From contig NWUY0300017585.1 in NCBI GenBank assembly GCA_004151065.3, forward strand, positions 24,009 to 53,978: DNA of 29,970 bases, given 5' to 3'. The position numbers were made by a program, and so were the translations under genes. The DNA is from Larix sibirica (lineage: Eukaryota; Streptophyta; Pinopsida; Pinales; Pinaceae). This document shows positions 20,608-29,970 of the stretch, in pieces. The notes below the pieces were generated by a model. That model saw nothing but the letters and a program-made list of their open reading frames with translations, was not told the DNA's origin and did not search any database. Position 1 is the first letter of the stretch. Every line of letters starts with the position of its first letter.

Positions 20608-21095
20608 TAAGGATGTACATTTGGGGTTTGATTCCCTATAATTAGTGGAATGGCATGGTCACGATCCCCACATGATAATGGTAAACTCTTTCGTGTTTCA
20701 AAAACTTGGTGGTGTTTAGAGAGAACCAACTACGAGTCATGGAAAATGTCTTGTAGGGGAGTGTCCACTACTTGTATGGCATTGAATTGTGCAATAATGG
20801 CTAAGTGTCATTCTTCAATAACTTTTCCTTACGGTGTGAGATGATAATTTCAATATAAACTGAGGTGATCTCCTTAAGATTATGTTTTCCCCCATCCTTA
20901 GTGAAGATGATACGGTATAAATCCTCGAAATCCATGGTGATAGAAGCTAAAGTACATAGCCATTTCCTTGCTGGAACTATATTACAACCAACCATTTAAA
21001 TATCAAACATCTTAATTTTGAGATGGTAGTCACCCATTTGGAGTTTCATATTTTCACATCAGCCCCAACATTTCATCATACTTCCATTTTCTATC

Positions 21096-21236
21096 ATAAT
21101 TGAAAATTTGGTATAGGACATACATAACAAGGGGTTTCTTCTACCACTCTTCTTTGAATAAAATTGTGGGTACTTCTACTGTCAATCAATACAATAACTT
21201 TGTGGTGGTCGATGTAGCCCATCAACATCAAGAAAC
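21096..21236 (-). pseudogene. Element 2 retropepsin (copy 2), active site changed
   Basis: Carries the same DSRST active-site variant as copy 1. A T/G difference at 21126 lies near its N-terminal side. Confidence 0.68.
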
Positions 21237-21407
21237 ATGATAACGCATGGAGAGACATTTGGGATTTCTCACCAAGAGTTGCAAGGTGGTGTCATCTTCC
21301 ACAAGTGGAACGATATCCTCTACTTATGGTTCTTGAGTGTCTTCAATTGTTATGTCTTCTAGGTGATCTTGTGGGGATATATCTATTTGGAATAACTTAT
21401 GTTATTC

Positions 21408-22408
21408 ACATTTATGTGCTCTAAACTACCTTTCATCACAATTATAACAAAGTCTGGGGCATTGACATTTTTCCATCTCTTTTGGAGGCAACTTTTAGAT
21501 TCTTAATGGTAAGGGTTGGATGTGATGAGAGTGGGTTCCATGGAGGGCATAGTGTGAGTAGTGAATGAGGTTCTTTCGATTTAGGCATTAATCACTATCT
21601 TGACTTCTCTAGCTCTATCACAAACTTCCAACCATGTTTTTGGGCGCTGCGTCATGACATATCCTATAATTTCCTCTTTGAGGCCACAAATGAAACATTT
21701 TTGGGGCGATGCATCATGACATGTTCTCTAATTTCCTCATCGAGGCCACTAATAAAACATTCTTTAAAAAAATAATTAGAGAAATCCTATATGCAGATTG
21801 TTAATTGCTCAAAGGATATAATATAGTCCATAACTATGTCGACCTAGCGTAATTTTGTCAATATTCCTAGGTAGTTAGTGTCACATTCAAAATGATCATG
21901 AAGTAGATCTTCGCAAATTGGGTCCAAAGAATGTATCCATGATAATATTTTTGATACCATTGCCACCATTGCCAACATTTTGAGTCCAAATATAAGACCC
22001 TCAATTTTAATTTCTATAGATAATCAATACTACCATGGAGATCAAAATAGTATTCTATTTGGGTGACCCAACCTAAGGGATATGAGTCATCAAAATTGTG
22101 CTTGCCTTCCTTTGTAAAGAAGTGCCATGAATTATTATTTAGAGATGGAGGATGTGGGTATTTGGAAAGAGAGTGTAAGTGTCTTGCAATTCATTTACAA
22201 ATTTCTCTTTGGTTGGATCCTCTTTGTTAGGATCTATACCCATGCATTGACATAACAATGCCAACAAATTTTCATGGCTAACCATCTTATCATTGATACC
22301 TTTGACAGAAACCTGCAAATCCACAACTGTAGTTTCAATCTCATTAGGTGTTTCAGGTAAGCCCATGTTTTGGTTCTGCATTGATTGCCTATTGTGAGTG
22401 TGGACCAT
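21408..22408 (-). pseudogene. Element 2 gag (copy 2), broken
   Basis: Matches the copy 1 gag, including the open N-terminal 89 codons (22408-22139), the capsid blocks, the 62-bp tandem duplication (21637-21759) and the intact C-x2-C-x7-H-x-C knuckle (21408-21449). All its disabling changes are shared with copy 1, so they predate the duplication or reflect the same locus. Confidence 0.8.
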
Positions 22409-23185
22409 GCGACCACTTATGATTTGTAAAGTGTTAACACCAACTTATCTCTAAATGACCAATAATGCAAGAATATTATTTTGAGGTGTACCCCCAAATA
22501 TTGTATTTTTCATGTCCATGCAAAAAGGGTTATTGTAGATGTATGCCAACATGATCAACATGACGAAAGGATGTTTTGTGCTGAGGGAGTATTACTTGTT
22601 GAATATTACTGATATGATTACCAAATTTCTTATGGACGAAAATATGTAGGAACTTTGTTGGCTGGCTACAAAGGCTAGGGTTTGTAGGGTCCTAAGGATA
22701 GATGAATTTCAAGTGTTATATCTCTGTAATATACATAAAGGTTTCCAACAGTAGTCCTCATCCATATATTTCATAGTACCAACTAAGGAGGATAGATTGT
22801 ACCCTTAGTCATACTACTTGATACCTTGGTACATGATAGTGACCTCCACGAGTGTTGTTCTTGGTGTACTATAACAAAAAGTGGCCGTTGGTTTATGTAA
22901 GGCTAGGTTTAGCTGCTTTTAAATGGATTCCAATATAATCAAGGGTACATGGAAGGCAATTTGGTATATAAGCACTATTTGATGTAGTACTACTTGAAGG
23001 GGTACCGACAAAGGTTACAAGGGTGTCCAACTAGGTGACACTAGTTGTATTTTATGTGTGTATTCTTACCCAACTACAGTTTTACACAAATGACATATCT
23101 CTACGTCATTTAAAAATGTTGGAATACATTCCTAGCGTAAATAAAAATATACAAAAAATATGGAAGCGTGCAGGCTCAAGAAAGT
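22409..23185 (-). other. Element 2 leader (copy 2)
   Basis: Same as 15813-16589; nothing coding seen. Confidence 0.6.
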
Positions 23186-23197
23186 GTTATAATACCT
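23186..23197 (-). other. Primer binding site of element 2 (copy 2)
   Basis: Identical to the copy 1 site at 16590-16601, 8 of 12 to the initiator-tRNA-Met site. Confidence 0.5.
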
Positions 23198-23199
23198 CT

Positions 23200-23668
23200 T
23201 GTGGTGTTCTGTAACACTTAAAGCTAAAACACAACTAGGTATATAAAGATTTATAGTGCATAAAACCAAATATTATAATGCAGAATACCAGATACAAAGA
23301 CAATTGAAATGAAATGTTGCAGATTATACCCTTATTTTATGATAATCCAATAGACAGCAATGTTCACTTGCCTCTTAAGGTGGGATGAAATTTCACCCGA
23401 GCCAAGCTCCAAATACAACAATACTCAATAAAATGATCCATAACATCCTAGCTCTTTAAATAGGCGTTCAATAGCAAAAGCCCTAAATACTTGTGGTCCC
23501 ATCATTAATGAGTACCAACTACCTAGTGGGCCTTAATTAACAAAGAGGCCCTTTTTACATTAATTGATTATCCACTACTATCTAACATGCCTTATTCAAA
23601 GGATATGGACATATACATTAATTTACTAAATTTTATGTAACCTAAAGTAAGGAGGCTAGGATAGGAAA
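23200..23668 (-). mobile_element. 5' LTR of chromovirus element 2 (copy 2)
   Basis: Same length and borders as 16604-17072, with about four substitutions. CTAAC follows at 23669-23673. One of the differences (CTTGCCTC instead of CTTACCTC) agrees with the 3' LTR at 10334-11205, so copy 2 keeps the older base there. Confidence 0.87.
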
Positions 23669-23673
23669 CTAAC

Positions 23674-25711
23674 ATTAGCATCATCTAGGAAAACAACTTT
23701 CAGGTAGGAAGAACAATAAGAGCATTATCATTTGAGTCAATGATCTCAATTAATCCTACTTAATAACCCACTACCTTCTTTTAAAACCTATTATAAATAA
23801 CAATAAACTCTCGAAAAAATGCTTGCATGTGTAGTACTCTATTCTATCTACCTTCAACATAGTCTTCTTGAATTGATGCTCTAAGCCCATATTTAGGCAG
23901 GCCTTCTATGGCAAGTGATTGAATCCACAACTGACTACAGGTAGTTTAAGATATTTAACTCAATAAGACCCCTTTACATTGTTGTACCAACCAAAATAAG
24001 GATGCCCTTCACTTTTTCCATATTATTGGTTCCAAACCCTAAATTGTAAGTGAAGGAGAAGAAATGTAACTTTGATAAATATGGAACCTCTCTTGCTTCA
24101 CAATTGCTTAATTTATTTCAAATGCACCATAAAAAACACCAGGTTCTATTTGTGTCAATGTGTAGAGAACCTACCTACTTGTGGGATTTAAATAGAATCT
24201 CGTTTTTGTCCATGGAATGCATATTGTATCATGTGGAAGACTTGAAGTGGACTAATCACCCCTACATCAAATTTATTGTTCTCCATAGATCCCAACAAAC
24301 AAGTAAGGGAAGTTCTTCATTTTTTAGCTAAAATATATTCTTCCTATCATGATTTGATTTCATCCTCCAATGAAACACCATTCAAAGAATTCATACCCTA
24401 GTAAATGTTCATGTATCACCCCAAGCTTCCTTAGAAAAATGAGAACTAACCAACATATGAAATACAAACTCAAAAGAAGTTATGACAAAGGCCACCAACT
24501 TGGACCTTTGAAATATCTTTTAAGAGGGTTCCTCCATGTCAAAACCTTAATGGATACAACCATTCAAATAAAATTTCTTTTTTTTAAAGGATCTGTGATC
24601 TCGCACACCTTTAACTACCACCATTTAACAAGCTAAGCTTGATCATTAAAAAACATATCCTTGTGACCAAGCCTTGGAATATACTATCCCCCAACAATAT
24701 TTTTGTGCACACTACAGTGTCCTCCTCTCATCTATTAGAAATATTACTAGCTATCGATTCTTGCACAAAACCATCCCACTCCTAAGCTTACAGGTCCACC
24801 AAACCCAAATCTTCCACTTTCATCGTCCCTCCTCCCCAAAAATGATTATCAACCATAGTACTAACATATGCCATAGATGTAATATTGGAGTTTCAAAGAG
24901 TAGTTTGAATCTGATTTGACAACATGAAAGAAAAATTACATCCAATCCAAGGGTCTTCCCCAAGTATGATGTTCCTACCATTCCCAAATTTCCAATCCAA
25001 CTAGTTCACAACCAATGGGAAAGACTGTACCAAATATTTTTAGACAATGGATACACTAGAAAAAATTATTTGGAAATTTAATCCACTCCAACATTGATAG
25101 TGGGTGAATTTATTTTTGCAATAGAATATCCTTCCATAATACTAACCCCTTTATCACCTTCCACAAGTTTTTGGTTGCCAAGGCGTTGGTAAAGTGAAAA
25201 ATGTCCTTAAGGACCTAACCTCCATCCATATTAGGTTTGGCTAGTCTCTCCCATCTAACTAATCCCATCTTATACTTCTCATGTTTTCCAATCCAAAGGA
25301 AGCTAACGATCTTCCTCCTAATTTATGTAAATTTCCTTTGGGGATGTATGCTAAATATTTCCATTACACTGGGATAGCCTAAAAAATTGCCTCAACCAAG
25401 GTAATTATGCCACCAATAGGAATCCACATTGTGTACCAAAAAGTGGTCCTACTCTCAATTTTGTTGTATAATCATAACCAATACCTGTAAACATGCTCAA
25501 TTAGTTTCAAATGAAACCCCAAATATTTAAACCTTAACAACAATTCCACAACTTGGAAGGGTAAAAATATTTTTATATTTTGATGTCCCTTCATTATTTT
25601 ATGCAATTTTAAAAAGGACTTTTGTTCATTCACCTCCATCCATGTGGCCATATAATACAACTTTAGAACTTGTTGAATTTATCTTGCATCCCTCAAAGAA
25701 CCATCACCAAA
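23674..25711 (-). pseudogene. LINE (L1 type), C-terminal half (copy 2)
   Basis: Second copy of 17078-19110, with the same RT thumb, GNG...EDPWIGC and zinc-finger-like blocks. It carries the 1-base and 4-base length differences and a handful of substitutions. One changes the arginine after GNGRNI to isoleucine. This copy is the one joined without a break, through the small LTR element, to the LINE N-terminal half at 28170-29970. Confidence 0.85.
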
Positions 25712-25716
25712 AAGTT
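25712..25716. repeat. Target site duplication of small LTR element, left (copy 2)
   Basis: AAGTT, partner of AAGTA at 28170-28174. Confidence 0.7.
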
Positions 25717-25995
25717 ACAATGAAATAGTAATGGACATTAAATCATGAAACCCTAAATAGAGTTTCATGAAGAAGCTAATCAAAAGAAACCTATGAACAT
25801 ACTCAAATATGAGTACAATATTATATCATGAAAATACTTCACACAATTATAATGAAATTTCCCTCTCCTATATAGAGTTTGAGAGGACTTATTTGTCAAA
25901 AAAAACCTAAAAGTTAATAATAATATAAACCCTAACTTTTGTATCCTAAGTCACTAAGGTGACTTAATTACACATGCAAGCCTTATATTCTAACA
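25717..25995 (-). mobile_element. 3' LTR of small LTR element (copy 2)
   Basis: Identical layout to 19116-19394. Together with 27822-28169 it bounds a complete element of about 2.45 kb. Confidence 0.82.
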
Positions 25996-27808
25996 CCTCC
26001 TCTTAAGGCTTACATAACCAAAAACAAAATTCACTGAAATCAAACACACACTAGCTGGATTTTTTTGATCAAAAGTAATCGGAACCAAACATTCTTCCAA
26101 AGAGTCTTCTTTGAAAAATAGTTCTTAGACTATTTAGAGCTCCATCAAGCTATCTTGTAACCCTCGTTAAGGTGTAACTACTGATTCGATCTCCCAAGTT
26201 CATAGATACCACTTCCCTATACTCCCAAATTATGAATCTCCTATATTATTGGACAACTATCCATATTGAGTGACATCCATAGTGCTCTAAATGGCCCTCT
26301 CACGACCCTTGCAAGGGTATAATTCCCATGAACCGAAGACTCCCAAACTATATGAGAAGCCATCCATGCTAAGATATCTCTACTATAGATCCCTTCCTAT
26401 CTTTAAAGTGTGGGTCTCCTAAAATGCAAAATTCTATTCTTATTCAATGGAGACACCACCAATGTTACTATCGAATTGATCTTCAATGATAGCTACATTT
26501 ATTTTCATAATTACAAAAGCATGAGTTGTGTGACTCGTCATAATAGATAAATTCCATTTAGAAGCCTCTTCATAATTAGAACATGCATTGGTACTAATTG
26601 TATTATTAAGTTTCTTTCCTTTATTATTTATGAGTTTATTAGCTTTGTACCCTCAAAATCCAATCCATAACTAAAAGGAAGTTTCTCTGGCAATATATTT
26701 ATCATGAAATTCATATTGTCTTCTATTTTTTTTTAACTTGAAGTAGTTTAGAATAAACAAAAAGGACCAAATATATACCTTTAATAACAAACAAAATTGA
26801 ACCTTGTTCTTTCACACTGCTAGGTCAAACAACACTACCAACACTTTACAATCTCCATTAAAAAACATCAGGCTCTATAGATTTAGAAATTTATTTAGGC
26901 ACGGGAACGACATCAGGTGGTGGCTAGGGCCCCATGGGTGTTGGGATTAAGTCCAATTAATGCCTACGGGTCACCCTTGATTCCAGGGGAAGGAATAGCA
27001 GGGTCAACACCATCAGGCTGAAAAAAAAAGATTAAGAAATTTATTTATCTAATAGGAGAATTTTGTAAATTGCAATATACCTCTACCTCACAAATTAAAA
27101 CTGCCAACTACTATATGGATTTGTGCATGTTGTACGATGCTTGAAGGTGGTTGTACGATTTATGTATGAAAACGATTATGTATTTCGTTGTAATTTTGAC
27201 TTCCTTTGATAGTAGCTATGTATTACCTAGCAACTGAGTAATTTCTTTATTTACGGATCCTTCCAAATGGAAAAATTTCTTTCCTCTAGTGGCTATCACT
27301 ATAACCACCAATGTTTAATGGATCCATTTGAAAGGTAAATTCCCTCAAACGCTTGATAGTGCAACTTAAATATTTTGATGAACAACGACTATCGTTTGAT
27401 CACTGGTGTCTCTTTGACATAATGAAGATGTTGTACATTTTGCACAGGGTTTTCAATGATTTTTGTAGCTCCAGAATTGTTGAAAATGAAGATATATTTT
27501 GTTGGAATTGCAAAATTAGGGACCGGAAAAGTCCAAAACTTAGAATGATTAGCCAAATCCTAATGGATGGTATCTATAGACAATAAAAATCATGGTGGTA
27601 GCTTCTATTCCATAGCTGGGAAGTAGCTCCTATCTCCAAGTACAAACAACCGGTTATTTATCTTGAAAACTTTCATTATAATGGTGCCATTTGATATGGT
27701 TGGAAACTCAACTTTATGACAAGAGTATCAATTCCATGGACTTCAAGATGATATTGTGATTCCTTGATGGCACCTTTTTCTCTCTCACTTTGTATTTTGG
27801 ATCTCTCT
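25996..27808 (-). mobile_element. Interior of small non-autonomous LTR element
   Basis: About 1.8 kb between PPT (25996-26004) and PBS. I find no gag, protease, integrase or RT motif in any frame. The longest frames are short, such as the plus-strand frame at 27353-27586, which has no known similarity. A GC-richer patch at about 26900-27020 stands out against the AT-rich surroundings and reads open on both strands for a short way. With an LTR pair, PBS and PPT but no enzymes, it fits a non-autonomous element moved by enzymes of a full-length relative. A heavily deleted copia remnant is the alternative. Confidence 0.6.
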
Positions 27809-27820
27809 ACTCTTACACCA
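27809..27820 (-). other. Primer binding site of small LTR element
   Basis: Minus-strand TGGTGTAAGAGT matches the initiator-tRNA-Met site TGGTATCAGAGC at 9 of 12 and lies one base inside the 5' LTR border. Confidence 0.65.
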
Positions 27821-27821
27821 T

Positions 27822-28169
27822 ATAATAAAATAGTAATGGGCATTAAATCATGAAACCCTAACTAGGGTTTCATGAAGAATCTCAACATAAGAAATAAATG
27901 AACATAATCAAACACAAGTATAATTCTATATTATGAAAATACTTTGTAAAATTAAACATAGGAAATATATGAACATAATCAAACAAAAGTACAATATTAT
28001 ATTACAAAAATACATTACACAATTACAATGATATTTGCCTCTCTTATATAGAGTTCAAGGCACCTTATTTGTCCAAATTCCTAAAAGTTGATAATAATTG
28101 AAACCTTAACTTTCATAACCTAAGTCACTAAGGTGACTTTATTACACATGTAAGACTTATATTCTAATA
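27822..28169 (-). mobile_element. 5' LTR of small LTR element
   Basis: 348 bp, aligned with the 3' LTR at 25717-25995. Its outer end is TATTAG where TGTTAG is expected. The extra length comes from a 71-base tandem duplication (27891-27961 and 27962-28032) absent from the 3' LTR. Divergence between the two LTRs points to an old insertion. Confidence 0.82.
27891..28032. repeat. 71-bp tandem duplication in one LTR
   Basis: GAAATAAATGAACATAATCA (27891) recurs as GAAATATATGAACATAATCA (27962), with similar sequence to the end of each unit. The sister LTR has only one unit, so the duplication happened after insertion or was lost from the other LTR. Confidence 0.8.
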
Positions 28170-28174
28170 AAGTA
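28170..28174. repeat. Target site duplication of small LTR element, right
   Basis: AAGTA (minus-strand TACTT), inside the LINE codons for VLL. Pairs with AAGTT on the other side at 4 of 5. Confidence 0.7.
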
Positions 28175-29110
28175 AGACATCATCCACAAATATAATATGT
28201 ATTAAATAAATGAAGCCTCCCATATTAATACAATTGATTCCTTCATTGTTGTGTACATGAATTATACATTCGCTCAAGCCCTCAATGAACAAAAGTAAGA
28301 GCAAAGGTAAAAGGGGACATCCTTGCCTCAATCCCAGTCATGTATCATATCCATTAATAAGAATTGAGGAAGAAACAAATGAAAAACTCCTACCACCCAA
28401 CTAACAAATGCACAAGAGAAACCAACATGAAACATCATCAGCCTAATATAAGACCAAGTAACCTTAAATAAGTCTAGATTGATGACAAAGGAGAGTCACT
28501 TTTGTAACTTGATAATATGAACACCCTCTTGAGAAATAAGTATATCTTTATGAATTTGTCTACCATTAAGAATATTGAACTAGTGATAGCATAGGCTTGA
28601 GATTTCTAATAATAATCCTAGAAATTATCTTATACATCACATTACAACAATATATAGGTATAAAATCATTGAAATATTTAGGGATGTCTTTTTTTCTTTC
28701 AGAAACAAAGATAAAAATGTAGGATTTATTGCCCCAAGAAGCATACTAGCAAATCTTGATTCCTCAACAACCTACAACAAATATTTTCCTACAAAGTCAA
28801 ATAAATATTCATAGAATTCAATAGACCAACCATCATGGCATAGGATTTTGTCCTTTTAGTAGGATTTAATGACTCCCTCTAAATCTGTTATTGTGGATAT
28901 CTATCATGAGAGACATATTTTGATTGTGGTTTACAAACCTAGGGAAATTAAAAACATGACATTTGAATTATCTCATACATATTTTCTCTAAAAGGTTCCT
29001 TGAAGAATTGGCTTAAATGATTTGTACCAAGATCAACCATCTCAACAAACCTATGTCTTTATATTCCACCTCATTCTCAATATTCAAGATGGTATTGTGA
29101 AAAATCGGTT
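28170..29110 (-). pseudogene. LINE (L1 type) reverse transcriptase, N-terminal half
   Basis: On the minus strand from about 29110 down come the L1 RT blocks: CNVMYKIISRI (28612-28646), a degraded QGVHIIK-type block, then LRQGCPLLPLL (28304-28330), and HIIFVDDVLL (about 28170-28190), which is the catalytic FADD box with Val in place of Ala. At 28169 the LINE is cut by the small LTR element, and the next LINE codons (FGDGS...) are at 19110 and again at 25711. Stops and frame changes are frequent. The RT would prime on nicked target DNA and copy the LINE RNA. Confidence 0.85.
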
Positions 29111-29400
29111 GCTTTCACCCCCCTAAGCTAACCATGTTGCTATGTTTTTGTGCCTCCACTTTTCCTCTTCTTTACCAAGCAACTTTTTCTTTGATTCTTC
29201 CAATTTCTTTAAGTTCCCCATCTCTTCCTCATAGAAAATTCCATTCATATTATATTTTAAAATATTAGAAATATCCTCATCTAGAATCCATAGTTGCTCT
29301 TGTAAGTCCTTGTATTGAGATTTGGTACTCTCAATATTTTTCCTTTTACCCTCTTTTATATTGTCATTGAATTGAAACATTACAAAGTATTCTATCTAAT
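29111..29400 (-). pseudogene. LINE linker between endonuclease and RT
   Basis: An 85-codon open frame (29380-29123), rich in Glu and Lys. It includes QYKDLQEQLWILDEDISN and EESKKKLLGKEEEKWRHKN, then IATWLA. It is a probable coiled coil and corresponds to the helical stretch that ends WKQKSRxxWLKEGDxNTKFFH in plant L1 ORF2. This frame is intact, unlike its neighbours. Confidence 0.75.
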
Positions 29401-29970
29401 GACCATATGTGAGTATTTTCATGATGAACCAAATCCCAAAGTTTTGGATCCTTTAACCAATGTGAGTTCAATTTAAAAGGGACAAGGGGATTATGTTATG
29501 CATTTCCCACTTAGAGAAAAATGAGGACATAGTCATACAAACCACCCTCACCTATATAGGATCTTATTCTTCCCACTTAATAAAAAATATGTACTACTAT
29601 AAGGAACCTATCTAATATTTTTGAGGTACCTTCACATCCATCTCCATTGGCCCTCCATGCAGACTTAAGGAAAAATACTTTGTGTCACAAAGTCTAGCAT
29701 CATCAATATTTTGGAGCATAAAATATACCAATGGCTCCATCCTCCATATTCCCCCACACTTCACCCTTCCTCGAAATTAAATTCATGTCGTCTCCAACTA
29801 TAACATTTTTCTTTCTCAAAACCAAGTCCTTAAATAAGGACTCCCATAAAACCTCCTGCTTGTACTGGAGTTTGTACTACACTACAAAGGTACAAATCTC
29901 AGGCATATCAAAGTTGGAATTTGTAATTTAAAGATTGTATGTATTTGGTTTTAGGTTTGGAACAATATGG
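29401..29970 (-). pseudogene. LINE apurinic-type endonuclease, partial
   Basis: The minus strand from the window end reads NVIVGDDMNLISRKGEVWGN (GDFN in intact enzymes; GDDMN encoded at 29781-29795). It then has a block around LYDYVLIFL, where SDHSP is usual, and HNPLVPFKLNSHWLKDPKLW. This is the C-terminal half of the exonuclease-endonuclease-phosphatase domain that nicks the target for L1 insertion. The catalytic His of SDH is lost and stops are present. The N-terminal half and ORF1 would lie beyond the window. Confidence 0.75.

Larger units (their letters stand above)
20217..26816. repeat. 6.6-kb direct duplication, copy 2
   Basis: Second copy of 13621-20215, in the same orientation. It starts inside the RT of element 2 with no upstream RT active-site part and runs on into unique interior sequence of the small LTR element at 26817. 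Sub-features are listed below. Confidence 0.95.

Noticed and set aside
1-29970. CRISPR arrays, operons, prophage or defence islands
   Set aside because: No regularly spaced repeats and no bacterial-type gene spacing. The content is plant retrotransposons, so prokaryotic feature types do not apply.

Overview
The window looks like repeat-filled intergenic DNA from a plant nuclear genome. It is AT-rich, holds no intact host gene, and is packed with broken LTR retrotransposons and a plant-type L1 LINE, all on the minus strand except one small copia-like LTR piece. A seed plant with a large genome (a gymnosperm would fit) is my inference; the sequence does not name a species. No rRNA, tRNA, CRISPR or bacterial feature was seen. 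I did not find a new biological system. What the window does show is a readable stack of nested insertions and several places where the assembly itself looks wrong.

Layout. 1-347: two short scraps copied from the neighbouring element, joined by N bases. 350-6642: a decayed Ty3/gypsy element (element 1) in the order, read on the minus strand, 5' LTR (tentatively 3594-6642), PBS, gag, protease, RT, RNase H, integrase, cut off inside the integrase core at 350. 6643-10328: mostly unrecognised AT-rich DNA with microsatellites and two degenerate tandem repeats. 10334-17072: a complete but dead Ty3/gypsy chromovirus (element 2) with two LTRs, PPT, chromodomain, integrase, RNase H, RT, protease, gag, PBS and a 5-bp target duplication CTAAC. 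A 446-base N gap sits in its 3' LTR, and a roughly 200-bp copia-like LTR piece sits in its RT. 17078-19110: the C-terminal half of an L1 LINE. 19116-20215: the 3' LTR and part of the interior of a second, small LTR element. 20216: one N. 20217-26816: a second copy, about 99.7% identical, of 13621-20215. 26817-28169: the rest of the small LTR element, ending in its 5' LTR. 28170-29970: the N-terminal half of the LINE (endonuclease and RT), running off the window end.

How the parts fit. The LINE was the host. The small LTR element, with no recognisable pol, inserted exactly between the LINE codons for FVDDVLL and FGDGS. Element 2 inserted in the 3' part of the same LINE, and a copia-like LTR later entered element 2. 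This whole chain closes perfectly if the 6.6-kb repeat exists only once. Both repeat boundaries fall inside unrelated sequence and meet at a single N, so the second copy is most likely an assembly (haplotype) duplication rather than biology.
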